In this document: positions 14,595-23,483 of the stretch, piece by piece
How the letters are laid out: the number at the start of each line of letters is the position of its first letter
Position numbering within the stretch: the stretch's first letter is position 1
Source: Hoyosella altamirensis
GTDB taxonomy: Bacteria; Actinomycetota; Actinomycetes; Mycobacteriales; Mycobacteriaceae
Length of the DNA stretch: 64,000 bases
Assembly: GCF_014191505.1 (NCBI RefSeq)
Contig: NZ_JACHWS010000002.1
Span: 186,001-250,000, forward strand
Reading direction: 5' to 3'
Notes under the pieces: generated by a model
Seen by the model: the letters and a program-made list of their open reading frames with translations, nothing else
Told to the model about the DNA's origin: nothing
The model's database searches: none
Translations under genes and position numbers: made by a program

Positions 14595-15566
14595 GTGGCG
14601 ACACACTCCCCCGCGAAGAACGTCCTAGTACTCGGCGGGTATGGCGCGGTTGGCGCTTCGGTAACACGCCAGCTGCGCGAGCGCGGTCACTCCGTCCGTA
14701 CCGCAGGCCGTGACGCTGACCGCGTGGACACGGCCCTCGACATCACAGATTCCAGTTCCGCAGCCGCAGCGGCAAAAGGCGCCGATCTTGTCATCAATGC
14801 GACTGGTTCGGAAGACCCCGAGCTGGCGTCGGCCGTCACCGAGCCCGGCGCAGCGTTCGTTGACATCACAGCCACCAATAGCTACATCAGCGCCCTCTCA
14901 GCTAGACAATTCCAGGCGCCCGTTCTCGTCAGCGTCGGCATCGCTCCTGGCCTCACCAACCTGCTCGCAGCACGAATGCACCGGAATAGCCCCGGACCGA
15001 TCGACATCATTGTCGCGCTCGGCGCCGGCGAGCACCACGGAGCCGCTGCGACGGAGTGGACCGCTCGGCTGGTGGGTTCCAGTTTCTCTGACCACGGCAC
15101 GCGGGTACGGAACTTCAGCGCGCCGGTCATCGTCGAGGTGCCCGGCTACGGGAGGCGCCGCGTTTATCGTGCGGATTTCTCAGACCAGCACATCCTTAGC
15201 CGTGAGTTCCAGACCCCCGTACGCAGCTACTTCATGCTCGACTCACGACTCGCAACCGGCGGCCTAGCGCTACTTACCCGGCTCCCGTGGGCCCCGAAAC
15301 TCACCTCCGGAAAGCCACTGCCACGAACAACTGACCGCTGGCTTGTGCTTGCACGCACTCACCTCGGTGCGATCAGCTACATTTCTGGGCGCGGACAGTC
15401 ACACGCCACCGCGACAGTGACCGCGAGCGTCGCCGACTTCACCGAGCGGCTGGAGCCAGGGCTTCAGCACCTGCATCACGTGGTAGGCCTCGATGAAATA
15501 GCACGGGCGACCGGCTTCAAGGTCGAGGAGCGAAACAAACTCACACGGAACGGGACAGATGCATGA
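14595..15566 (+). CDS. Saccharopine-dehydrogenase-like NAD(P)-binding oxidoreductase
   Basis: A 323-residue protein with an N-terminal Rossmann fold: VLVLGGYGAVGASVTRQL (residues about 11-28) holds the GxGxxG-type dinucleotide loop, and GRDADRVDTALDITD follows as the second strand region. The remainder matches the saccharopine dehydrogenase-like superfamily only in outline. The GTG at 14595 is preferred because TAGGAG lies five bases upstream; an upstream TTG at 14574 would add seven residues. It may act with an unknown substrate. The gene lies alone between a TetR relic and the PadR gene. Confidence 0.75.
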   Translation: MATHSPAKNVLVLGGYGAVGASVTRQLRERGHSVRTAGRDADRVDTALDITDSSSAAAAAKGADLVINATGSEDPELASAVTEPGAAFVDITATNSYISALSARQFQAPVLVSVGIAPGLTNLLAARMHRNSPGPIDIIVALGAGEHHGAAATEWTARLVGSSFSDHGTRVRNFSAPVIVEVPGYGRRRVYRADFSDQHILSREFQTPVRSYFMLDSRLATGGLALLTRLPWAPKLTSGKPLPRTTDRWLVLARTHLGAISYISGRGQSHATATVTASVADFTERLEPGLQHLHHVVGLDEIARATGFKVEERNKLTRNGTDA

Positions 15567-15608
15567 GTCGTTTCCCATGAATGTGTCCCGTTTTTGGGGA
15601 AGCTGACG

Positions 15609-16127
15609 TCAGCGGCCCGCCAGGATGCCCGGCACCCGTTCGAACCATTCAAGCACTGCCTTCTCGTAGAGAATTCCGAACTCCAGCGTCGCGCGGCCGT
15701 AGGGAGAGCCAACACCCACATCTACTTGCTTCATGTAGCCGGCCAAACGTACTTCATGCTCCTTGCGGTGGCGTTCGAGAATCGCCTTGATGTCAGCATT
15801 CTGCAAGTGCTCGCCAAACGTCAGGGTCAATAGCATCGGGACACGAATCGTGTCGCTGCCGGGCTCGCGCATGATCCATTCCCGGAAGGCCGCTTTTCCC
15901 TGGTCCGTTATCGAATACGGGACGCGTTCCCTAGCCCCCGCCTCACCGCGCGAAACGAGGCCGGCTTCGGCCATCGACGAAAGCTCTCGATACACCTGAC
16001 TGCGAGTGACCGTCCAGAAGTCGCCGATGCGCTGGTTGGCGATGGCAGCAAGGTCCCACCCCGACATGGGGCCTTGATGAAGAAAGCCAAGCAGAGCCGC
16101 AGCCGTTGAGTTGATCTGGCGGGCCAT
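15609..16127 (-). CDS. PadR family transcriptional regulator
   Basis: A 172-residue regulator with the PadR winged helix at residues 8-75 (LLGFLHQGPMSGWDLAAI then SQVYRELSSMAEAGLV) and a C-terminal helical dimer domain of the PadR/Vir type. The open frame extends to 16385, but ATG 16127 has GGAGG seven bases upstream and begins right at the domain. It is divergent from the DUF1707 gene; the shared 90-base gap carries a long inverted repeat that is the obvious operator. PadR repressors often control a neighbouring membrane protein and themselves. Confidence 0.9.
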   Translation of the reverse strand: MARQINSTAAALLGFLHQGPMSGWDLAAIANQRIGDFWTVTRSQVYRELSSMAEAGLVSRGEAGARERVPYSITDQGKAAFREWIMREPGSDTIRVPMLLTLTFGEHLQNADIKAILERHRKEHEVRLAGYMKQVDVGVGSPYGRATLEFGILYEKAVLEWFERVPGILAGR

Positions 16128-16146
16128 GTCGCTCCCTCCGCCCTTG

Positions 16147-16200
16147 ACATTCCATTGTGCTAGGTCGACTATTAACAATAGACCTTCCACAGTGGAATGT
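16147..16200. promoter_or_regulatory. Inverted-repeat operator between PadR and DUF1707 genes
   Basis: ACATTCCATTGTG (16147-16159) is repeated in inverse orientation as CACAGTGGAATGT (16188-16200), 12 of 13 bases matching, with inner half-sites TAGGTC and GACCTT also nearly symmetrical. A/T-rich sequence suitable for a -10 lies in the centre. It fits a dimeric or tetrameric PadR site controlling both divergent genes. Confidence 0.65.
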
Positions 16201-16217
16201 TGAGGCGGGAGGAACCC

Positions 16218-16745
16218 ATGGACATCGCAAACGGCGTACGCGCATCGAGCAACGACCGCGAACATGCCGTCACAGCACTCAGCAAACATGCGAGCGACGG
16301 ACGGTTGACGCTCGAGGAATTCGAGCATCGCGTCGATCACGTCTACCGCGCCGTCACAACTGCCGACATCAAAGCCGTGCTGCAAGACCTGCCGACGCCG
16401 GCTCCTGTCGCAAACCCCGCAGCGCCACGGGGCAGCCGCGCGCCAATCTGGCTTCGTGCCGAATGGGCAACATGGGCCGGGGTGGGTCTTCTCTGCCTCG
16501 GAATCTGGTTGTTGACCTCACTGTTTGCGGGCTCGGTGCTATACCCCTGGCCAATGTGGGTAATTGGACCTTGGGGTGCAGTCCTGATCGCCAGGTCCTT
16601 TGGTCCTGAACGGCGCGCGTGCGGAAGATCAGCTGATTCGCGCCCTGCTGTGCACCTCGCGCACGACTACCGGGAACAATGGCTGCATGCGCTCGGTCAC
16701 CGATCATCAAGCCGCCATCGCCGCACTCGTTACGAGCAGGCCTGA
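16218..16745 (+). CDS. DUF1707 domain membrane protein with an abnormal tail
   Basis: A 175-residue protein. Residues 8-62 form the DUF1707 (SHOCT-like) domain: RASSNDREHAVTALSKHASD and RLTLEEFEHRVDHVYRA are typical. Two hydrophobic segments follow (about residues 85-105 and 108-122, with GAVLIARSF). The last ~45 residues are rich in Arg, His and Ser and overlap moeA by 59 bases, so they look like read-through of a lost stop codon, not a domain. GGAGG precedes ATG 16218; an upstream ATG at 16197 lacks a site. The PadR operator covers its promoter region. Confidence 0.8.
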   Translation: MDIANGVRASSNDREHAVTALSKHASDGRLTLEEFEHRVDHVYRAVTTADIKAVLQDLPTPAPVANPAAPRGSRAPIWLRAEWATWAGVGLLCLGIWLLTSLFAGSVLYPWPMWVIGPWGAVLIARSFGPERRACGRSADSRPAVHLAHDYREQWLHALGHRSSSRHRRTRYEQA

Positions 16746-17889
16746 CACAGAGCTTCAACTGTCCGCCGCCGCAGGGAGGGTGCTAGCGCGCGACGTGGTA
16801 GCCACGCGCGCTCTCCCCGGCTTCGACAACTCCGCGATGGACGGTTACGCCGTGCGCTCCGCGGACACCGAGACCGCGAACACCGAGACACCTGTCGTAC
16901 TCCGCGTGGCTGAAGATATCCCCGCTGGGCGTACCGACGGACCCCCACTGGACGCGGGCACCGCCCACCGGATCATGACGGGCGCGGCGCTGCCGAGCGG
17001 GGCCGACGCGGTAGTACCCGTAGAACTTACCGACGGTGGCACCAAATCAGTCGAGATTCACCAAGCGCCGCGCTTGGGCCAGCATGTTCGCCGGGCGGGT
17101 GAAGACATTTCCGCCGGGGAGGTCGCGCTGCGTCGCGGGCAAGTCCTCGGTGCTCCGCACCTGGCTTTACTTTCCGCGCTCGGTTACGCCACCGCGCCGG
17201 TCATTCCACCAATCAGAACAATCGTCCTCTCGACGGGAAGCGAACTCGTCGCTCCCGGGCAGCCGTTGCGCAGGGGCGAGATCTACGAATCAAACGGCAT
17301 CATGCTCGCCACCGCCGTCCGCGAGGCGTGCGGCGAGGCTGCGCAATTGCGTTTCGTCAGCGACGATCCAGACGAGTTCCTGCAAACTCTTCGCAACCGC
17401 GCACCCGAGGCTGACCTCATCATCACTTCAGGCGGGGTGAGCGCTGGAGCGTACGAGGTCGTCAAGGATTCGCTGGCCCAGCACGGCGTCGAATTCCTCA
17501 AAGTAGCGATGCAACCGGGCATGCCGCAGGGCTGCGGGGTCTTCGAGAACACGCCTATTGTCACACTGCCAGGGAACCCGGTGAGTGCGCTCGTTTCGTT
17601 CGAGGTATTTATCCGTCCCGCACTGCGCCGGGCCATGGGTCTGCCCTCCATCTCACGTCCGGTTATCAAGGCGGAACTCACTGAACCCGTCCGCTCGCCG
17701 GCCGGAAAGCGCCAGTTCCGCCGAGGCATCCTGGACCGGGTATGCGGCACCGTCAAGCCGATCGGACCACCGGCGTCCCACCACCTGCGCTGGCTGGCGT
17801 CAGCGAACTGCCTCGTGGACGTCCCCGAAGGGTCCACCGATCTGAACGCTGGAGATGCTGTGACCGTGTGGGACCTTGAATCGGGCTGA
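16687..17889 (+). CDS. moeA: Molybdopterin molybdenumtransferase MoeA
   Basis: A 400-residue enzyme that inserts molybdate into adenylated molybdopterin to complete molybdenum cofactor. Domain order is normal: the N-terminal MoeA region with ALPGFDNSAMDGYAV (residues about 35-49), the MoCF-binding domain with VLSTGSELV and TSGGVSAGAYEVVKD, then LPGNPVSALVSFEVF and the small C-terminal domain. The ATG at 16687 starts at the conserved N-terminus; the frame is open upstream to 16600. It overlaps the DUF1707 frame by 59 bases. It leads directly toward psd and pssA, as M. tuberculosis moeA2 does. Confidence 0.93.
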   Translation: MRSVTDHQAAIAALVTSRPDTELQLSAAAGRVLARDVVATRALPGFDNSAMDGYAVRSADTETANTETPVVLRVAEDIPAGRTDGPPLDAGTAHRIMTGAALPSGADAVVPVELTDGGTKSVEIHQAPRLGQHVRRAGEDISAGEVALRRGQVLGAPHLALLSALGYATAPVIPPIRTIVLSTGSELVAPGQPLRRGEIYESNGIMLATAVREACGEAAQLRFVSDDPDEFLQTLRNRAPEADLIITSGGVSAGAYEVVKDSLAQHGVEFLKVAMQPGMPQGCGVFENTPIVTLPGNPVSALVSFEVFIRPALRRAMGLPSISRPVIKAELTEPVRSPAGKRQFRRGILDRVCGTVKPIGPPASHHLRWLASANCLVDVPEGSTDLNAGDAVTVWDLESG

Positions 17890-17994
17890 ATAAGGCATAC
17901 TCGACGCAACTATGGGACTGCAGGCGTGCCGTACTCTGACACGAGAACTCGACGTCTGAACCCGATACCCCAATTGGAGAGGTGCCGACAGAAA

Positions 17995-18708
17995 GTGGCC
18001 CGAAGACCGACGCCGCCCGGGCAGCAGCCCAGTAATGCAGTGGGGCACGCGCTGTCCCTGGTGCGCTCGCACATCCCTCCCGTCCACCCGGCGGGACTCC
18101 CCTTCATCGCCGTACCGCTCGCTATCGCGGCTCTCGGCCGGAACAAGCGCTGGATCCGCAGGAGCGGCCTCACTCTGGCCGCAGCCAACGCCGCCTTCTT
18201 CCGCAACCCCCATCGGGTCCCGCCTAACAGGACCGATGTCGTCGTGGCGGCAGCCGATGGTGAAGTCACACTCGTTGACACCGCCACCCCACCCGCAGAG
18301 CTAGGACTGGGTACTGCTCCGCTCCCGCGAGTCAGCATCTTCCTTTCGGTGCTGGACGTCCATGTCCAGCGCTGCCCTGTTGCGGGACACGTAGTCAACG
18401 TGGTCCATCAGCCGGGCAGGTTCATGTCTGCTGACCTAGACGAAGCGAGCGACGCGAACGAGCGGAACAGCATGATCATCCGCACCCCTGACGACCGTGA
18501 GATCGTCGTCGTGCAGATCGCTGGTCTTGTTGCCCGGAGGATCATCTGCGACGCACGGCCTGGTGACGTCCTCACCCTCGGTGAAACGTACGGACTGATC
18601 CGGTTCGGTTCGCGTGTCGACACCTTCCTTCCCGCTGGATCACGTGTACTCGTTGAGCGAGGGCAGCGGACCATCGGCGCGGAAACGGTGATCGCTGAAC
18701 TCCCGTGA
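17995..18708 (+). CDS. psd: Phosphatidylserine decarboxylase
   Basis: A 237-residue proenzyme that makes phosphatidylethanolamine from phosphatidylserine at the membrane. It is of the short actinobacterial type: [12 protein letters not shown] [13 protein letters not shown] near residue 25, [18 protein letters not shown], and the self-cleavage site [14 protein letters not shown], in which the Gly-Ser bond yields the pyruvoyl group. The frame is open to GTG 17926, but GTG 17995 begins with the family-like VARRPTPPG and follows GGAGAGG, though at a long spacing. pssA lies 40 bases downstream and supplies its substrate. Confidence 0.93.
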   Translation: MARRPTPPGQQPSNAVGHALSLVRSHIPPVHPAGLPFIAVPLAIAALGRNKRWIRRSGLTLAAANAAFFRNPHRVPPNRTDVVVAAADGEVTLVDTATPPAELGLGTAPLPRVSIFLSVLDVHVQRCPVAGHVVNVVHQPGRFMSADLDEASDANERNSMIIRTPDDREIVVVQIAGLVARRIICDARPGDVLTLGETYGLIRFGSRVDTFLPAGSRVLVERGQRTIGAETVIAELP

Positions 18709-18748
18709 CACACAGGGTGAGTGAGGTCAAGGATGAACGTGGCGTCTG

Positions 18749-19651
18749 ATGAATGAGCACGAGATGACCGGCGAGCAGGGCCGGCCGATCCGGTCGGCCG
18801 GTGTCCGGCTCGTCCCAAGTGCTATCACGGTCCTGGCGATGTGTGCTGGCTTGTCTGCAATCAAGATGGCGCTCGACGGCAGCGTAGGACTCGCGATTGC
18901 GCTCATTGGTGCTGCAGCGCTACTTGACGGCGTGGACGGACGCATCGCGCGTCTCCTCGACGCGACCACGCGTATCGGCGCCGAACTTGATTCGCTGGCA
19001 GACGCTATTTCGTTCGGTGTCGCGCCAGCCATCGTGCTCTACGTAACTTTGCTGACCGGAAACAACTTCGGCTGGGTAGTGGCGCTGATCTTCGCGGTGT
19101 CAATCGTTCTCCGGCTCGCGCGGTTCAACACACTTATCGACGACACTGAAGCGCCCGCCTATCACAAGGACTACTTCGTAGGGGTCCCGGCTCCAGCAGG
19201 TGGCCTCATCGCACTTGCACCGCTCGCCGCATACGCGCAGTGGGGTGCGGGCTGGTGGTCTTCATTCCCCCTTGTCGTGATCTGGATGGTCATCGCGTCG
19301 GCGCTCATTGTCAGCCGCATCCCGACGCTGGCGATGAAGCAGGTTTCAGTACCGCCGCGCATGGCGGTCGCGCTACTGATTTCCGTAGCGCTGATGGCAG
19401 CCGGACTAGTGACCTACCCTTACATCCTTCTGATCGCGGTGGTTTTCCTTTATCTCGCGCACATCCCGTACGCGGTTCATACGAAACGCTGGGTAGCGGC
19501 ACGGCCCGAAACGTGGCACATCCCACCCGCGGAACGGCGGGCGCTGCGCCGTTCCAACGCTCAGCGCCGCTCGCTAGCCAGACTCGGTCTCCGGCGATCG
19601 AAACCGAGGGGCCGCTCCTCCCGCGTGGCGGGCCGGGGACGCGCCCGGTAG
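18749..19651 (+). CDS. pssA: CDP-diacylglycerol-serine O-phosphatidyltransferase
   Basis: A 300-residue integral membrane enzyme that joins CDP-diacylglycerol and serine. The CDP-alcohol phosphotransferase motif is complete: DGVDGRIAR, then GAELDSLAD (residues about 50-76), giving the D-x2-D-G-x2-A-R-x8-G-x3-D-x3-D pattern. About seven further hydrophobic segments follow. The last ~40 residues are a strongly basic Arg-rich tail. ATG 18749 lacks a good ribosome site; ATG 18764 is an alternative. It acts just before psd in the same pathway. Confidence 0.94.
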   Translation: MNEHEMTGEQGRPIRSAGVRLVPSAITVLAMCAGLSAIKMALDGSVGLAIALIGAAALLDGVDGRIARLLDATTRIGAELDSLADAISFGVAPAIVLYVTLLTGNNFGWVVALIFAVSIVLRLARFNTLIDDTEAPAYHKDYFVGVPAPAGGLIALAPLAAYAQWGAGWWSSFPLVVIWMVIASALIVSRIPTLAMKQVSVPPRMAVALLISVALMAAGLVTYPYILLIAVVFLYLAHIPYAVHTKRWVAARPETWHIPPAERRALRRSNAQRRSLARLGLRRSKPRGRSSRVAGRGRAR

Positions 19652-19700
19652 CGCATACGCAAATCCGCTCAGGTAGAGACCGTGGGTCTCGTCTAGGCTC

Positions 19701-22001
19701 GTGATCGTGAACCACGCCGAGGATGCACAAGTAACCCTGGTCGCGCGGCTCAACACGTCGCACATGGATTCCCGCCGGGGCGTTGTTCGCGTCCATGCTG
19801 AGGTCCTGTCCGCGCTGGGCCTGCGCGAATGGGACGCGATTGGGCTGTACGGGACGCGCAGTACCGCCGCAGTCGTCGCGCGCTCCCCCGAGGGAACCGC
19901 ACCGCGGGTCGCACTACTCGACGACGTGACGTTGTCCAACGCCGGTATCCGCGAAGACGCAACGGTAATCGTCCGCCCCATCGCTGTGCAGGGCGCGCGC
20001 CGAATCGTGCTGAGCGGTTCCGCTTTGACCACCACCTCGCTGGACCCTGGCACGCTGCGCCAGGCGCTCCTCGGCAAGGTTCTGGCTGTGGGTGACACCG
20101 TGTCACTGCTCCCTCGCGACCTCGGGCCTGGCACCAGCACTTCCACGGCGACACAGGCCCTGCGCCTCTCGGTCGGCATCACGTGGACCTCGGAACTTCT
20201 GACTGTCGTCAGCACAGACCCCGGCGGCGCAGTGAGTGTCCAGCCGAACTCAGCACTGTCCTGGGACAAGACCACTTCCCGCCAGCAGCCAGGTGCGCGG
20301 CCTTCCAGCACGTTCGAATCCTCGAATGCAGCCGCGCGGCAGTCATCTGGTACCGGAGCAGGCACGATCACGGTCCATCAGCGTGAACAGCACGACACAG
20401 GAACACGCTCAAACTGGCAGCCGGAGACGCCCAAACACGATGAGGGAATCTCGGTTGGTGACTTAGTTGGCATGGCTGAACAGGTCACCATGCTCACAGA
20501 CTGGCTGAGTCTCGCGCTCGACGAGCCCGAACTGCTGGCTTCGCTTGGAGCGTCACCGCGTCTCGGGGTTCTCGTCACCGGCCCCGCGGGAGTCGGCAAA
20601 GCGACTTTCGCCAGGGCGGTGTGTGCGAAGCGTGCGTTGGTCGAACTCGACGGGCCGGGCACCGGCGCGCTCGAAGCCGGCAGCCGCGCGGAAACCGTGT
20701 CGCAGGCTATTGAGTCAGCGCGCGGCGGTGGCGTACTCCTGATCACGGAAATTGACGCGCTGCTGCCCTCAGACCCGGAACCTGTGTCGAGCCTGATTCT
20801 CAGTCGGCTCCGCCGCGCCATTAGCGACGAAGGCGTCGTCCTGATCGCGACAACCGCGCATCCCGATGGTGTTGACAGGAGGATCCGGGGCCAAGACCTC
20901 TGCGATCGGGAAATCACCGTTGCGCTGCCCGGCAGTTCGACGCGAAGAGCGCTCCTCGATCACTTGCTGCGCGACGTGCCCACTGCTGAACTCGATCTGG
21001 AGGCGGTGTCGCTGCGCACGCCCGGTTTCGTCGCGGCGGACTTAATGGCTCTGCGCCGGGAAGGAGCGCTTCGAGCGGCCTCCCGCGCCAGTAAAGATGG
21101 CACGGAAGGGGTGATCGAACAGCGCGATCTTCTCGGTGCGCTCGAGGTCATCCGTCCGCTTTCCCGCTCCGGCACCGAAGAACTGTCGATCGGAAGTCTG
21201 ACACTTGACGACGTCGGCGACATGGTCGAAACCAAACAAGCCCTGACCGAAACTGTGCTGTGGCCACTACGGCACCCAGACACGTTTAAGCGACTCGGTG
21301 TGGACCCACCGCGCGGTGTCCTTCTTTACGGACCGCCAGGGTGCGGCAAGACGTTTGTTGTCCGCGCGCTCGCCAGCTCCGGTCAGCTGAGTGTGCACTC
21401 GGTGAAGGGCTCCGAGCTCATGGACAAATGGGTCGGAGCGTCCGAGAAAGCAGTGCGTGATCTCTTCCAGCGAGCCCGCAATACCGCACCCTCACTCATC
21501 TTCCTCGACGAGATCGACGCACTGGTCCCGCGGCGCGGTCAAAGCACCGATTCGGGCGTCGGCGACAAGGTAGTGGCCGCACTGCTGACCGAACTCGATG
21601 GTACGGAGCCGCTGCGCGACGTCGTCGTACTGGGAGCGACCAACCGGCCCGAACTCATTGATCCGGCGGTGCTTCGGCCAGGTCGGCTCGAGCGGCTCGT
21701 CTTCGTCCCGCCGCCGGACAGCGATGCCCGCGCCGCGATCCTGCGCGCGGCCGGTGGTTCCATTCCACTTGCCGACGATGTAAACCTCGATGAGCTGGCC
21801 GAGAACCTTGACGGATACTCGGCGGCCGATTGTGCTGCACTTTTGCGCGAAGCCGCGCTCGCGGCAATGCGACGGTCAATGGATGCGACCGACGTCACCG
21901 CGGACGACGTCGCCACAGCGAGAAAGGCAGTACGGCCCTCGCTTGATCCCGATCAAGTCGCGAGCATCAAAGCGTTCGCTGATCGCCGGTCCGCTGAGTG
22001 A
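19701..22001 (+). CDS. Two-domain AAA ATPase, Cdc48/p97-like
   Basis: A 766-residue ATPase. Residues 1-170 form two small beta-rich subdomains like the N-domain of Cdc48. A ~70-residue low-complexity linker follows. The first AAA domain has GPAGVGKA at 294-301, where the usual Thr/Ser after Lys is Ala, and LLITEID in Walker B, where the usual Asp is Thr; it is probably inactive. The second AAA domain is canonical: GPPGCGKT at 544-551, LIFLDEID with Asp603/Glu604, ATNRPELIDPAVLRPGRLER with arginine-finger-type residues. Start is GTG; 19707 GTG is an alternative. The same neighbour order (pssA, psd, moeA) occurs in M. tuberculosis around Rv0435c. Substrate unknown. Confidence 0.9.
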   Translation: MIVNHAEDAQVTLVARLNTSHMDSRRGVVRVHAEVLSALGLREWDAIGLYGTRSTAAVVARSPEGTAPRVALLDDVTLSNAGIREDATVIVRPIAVQGARRIVLSGSALTTTSLDPGTLRQALLGKVLAVGDTVSLLPRDLGPGTSTSTATQALRLSVGITWTSELLTVVSTDPGGAVSVQPNSALSWDKTTSRQQPGARPSSTFESSNAAARQSSGTGAGTITVHQREQHDTGTRSNWQPETPKHDEGISVGDLVGMAEQVTMLTDWLSLALDEPELLASLGASPRLGVLVTGPAGVGKATFARAVCAKRALVELDGPGTGALEAGSRAETVSQAIESARGGGVLLITEIDALLPSDPEPVSSLILSRLRRAISDEGVVLIATTAHPDGVDRRIRGQDLCDREITVALPGSSTRRALLDHLLRDVPTAELDLEAVSLRTPGFVAADLMALRREGALRAASRASKDGTEGVIEQRDLLGALEVIRPLSRSGTEELSIGSLTLDDVGDMVETKQALTETVLWPLRHPDTFKRLGVDPPRGVLLYGPPGCGKTFVVRALASSGQLSVHSVKGSELMDKWVGASEKAVRDLFQRARNTAPSLIFLDEIDALVPRRGQSTDSGVGDKVVAALLTELDGTEPLRDVVVLGATNRPELIDPAVLRPGRLERLVFVPPPDSDARAAILRAAGGSIPLADDVNLDELAENLDGYSAADCAALLREAALAAMRRSMDATDVTADDVATARKAVRPSLDPDQVASIKAFADRRSAE

Positions 22002-22027
22002 GATGGCAGCAGGTACGTTAGGCGCTG

Positions 22028-23440
22028 ATGACCGCCACTGACTTCCGCTCGGACCACAGTCTGCTCCCGATCGCAGCGCTCGCGACCTTCCTGATCCCCG
22101 CTGCCGCGGTGCTGCTTCTCGCGGGCGCAATTCCAGTGACGGTGACGACTCCCGCGTACAGCGAAGGAATCACGGCACTGGCGTACGGAGAGCCCCTGAC
22201 GGCAGGCGCTGGTGTCATGGCCGCCGTGATCGCAGCGGCAGTGGCTGGACGCAGCCATCGCACCTGGCTGATCTCACTTTTCGGACTACTCGTGCCAATG
22301 GTGCTGCTGGCCTTCTTCGGCAGCTCTGGCTACTTCGGCGCAGTCACGGTGAACTCATACCTGCTTCTCCGGTGCGTCTTGGTCATCGGCGCGGGTGTGG
22401 CGCTCGGCGCCGCCTTCTCGCGCGCGTGGACGCACGCGTCAGCGATACCCGCGGTCGCCGCTGTGAGCGGACTCGGGGTCTCGATGCTGCTCGCTGAGGC
22501 GATTGCCCGACCCGGGTCGGGCCTCATTCCTGGCGCCTATCTCCTTGGATCGACTGGTGGTGCCACCTTCTTCACCTGGGTCATACTTACCGGAGCGGTA
22601 GCCGTCGCTACCGTTGCCATGATCATGGACGCGCCGCCGCCAGCGAGTCTGTCCCGAGCGCGAATGCCGCGCTCCGTGCCGGGTCTCGTGTTCATCGCTG
22701 GAGCGCTCACATCACTGCAGGTTCTTGGCGTCGACGTGCTCGCACGTACCGCTCTTTTCTGGCCGCCGCTTGGACGCTTCACCGCCGCGGCAGCGGTAAT
22801 CGGATTGCTGTTCATTGCGACTTGGATCGCCGCGATGTGGCTTGGACTGCAGGACAGCCCTTGGTCTGGCGCGCTTATCCTCGTCACGTCCGCGTTCGCT
22901 GCAGCTGCCCTGCCGGTCGTGTCTGAGGCCCCTCGCATAGGCACCCAGTGGATGCTGCTGATTCCCGCCGCCCTGTTCGCCGCCGCGGTCGCTGCTGGTG
23001 TCACGCAGCGCCACCGCGGCTATCACGCCGTCAACGGACTCCTGTTTCTCGCGGCGGTCCCCGTAATCGGGCTCATCGCCGACGGAACCGCGTTCGCTGT
23101 ACTGCTCCAACTCGTCCTGCTTGCGGTGGGGGGCGGCTTCGCGATCGGTGTGTGTCTGCCAGGTGCGGGGCCCGCTGCCACCGTACTGGCGCTCGGCGTT
23201 CCGCTCACCGCGCAGACCTACGGCGCTTTGTTCGGTGCCAGCCCCTCCAGCGGAGCTGTCCCCGCAACGCCCCTCTCTGCGAGCGCGGTCGAGGTGCCGC
23301 ACTCCTGGTGGGCCGTGATACCCGAAGGCTCAGGCTCGATCCTGGCAGTGAGTCTCATTGGGCTGTGCGGTGTGGGTGTTCTCACGGTGGGTTACAGTGC
23401 GTACCGCCTGGCTCGTCGCCGATGGTTAACTTCTCGTTGA
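22028..23440 (+). CDS. Multi-pass membrane protein of unknown function
   Basis: A 470-residue, very hydrophobic protein with about 12 predicted membrane segments in Ala/Gly/Val-rich stretches and few charged loops. No transporter signature could be recognised; it may be a degenerate permease. Residues about 400-420 form a Ser/Pro/Ala-rich external loop. The last residues (YRLARRRWL) are basic and presumably cytoplasmic. It starts 26 bases after the AAA ATPase and ends 43 before the Mrp operon, so it could be co-transcribed with either. The ATG at 22028 has no clear ribosome site. Confidence 0.7.
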   Translation: MTATDFRSDHSLLPIAALATFLIPAAAVLLLAGAIPVTVTTPAYSEGITALAYGEPLTAGAGVMAAVIAAAVAGRSHRTWLISLFGLLVPMVLLAFFGSSGYFGAVTVNSYLLLRCVLVIGAGVALGAAFSRAWTHASAIPAVAAVSGLGVSMLLAEAIARPGSGLIPGAYLLGSTGGATFFTWVILTGAVAVATVAMIMDAPPPASLSRARMPRSVPGLVFIAGALTSLQVLGVDVLARTALFWPPLGRFTAAAAVIGLLFIATWIAAMWLGLQDSPWSGALILVTSAFAAAALPVVSEAPRIGTQWMLLIPAALFAAAVAAGVTQRHRGYHAVNGLLFLAAVPVIGLIADGTAFAVLLQLVLLAVGGGFAIGVCLPGAGPAATVLALGVPLTAQTYGALFGASPSSGAVPATPLSASAVEVPHSWWAVIPEGSGSILAVSLIGLCGVGVLTVGYSAYRLARRRWLTSR

Positions 23441-23483
23441 TCGTTAGGCCCTAAGATGAGAACGCATCCCGCCCAGGGCGCTC

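Noticed and set aside
16600..16686. Longer moeA start
   Set aside because: Adds 29 residues not typical of MoeA and deepens the overlap with the DUF1707 gene.
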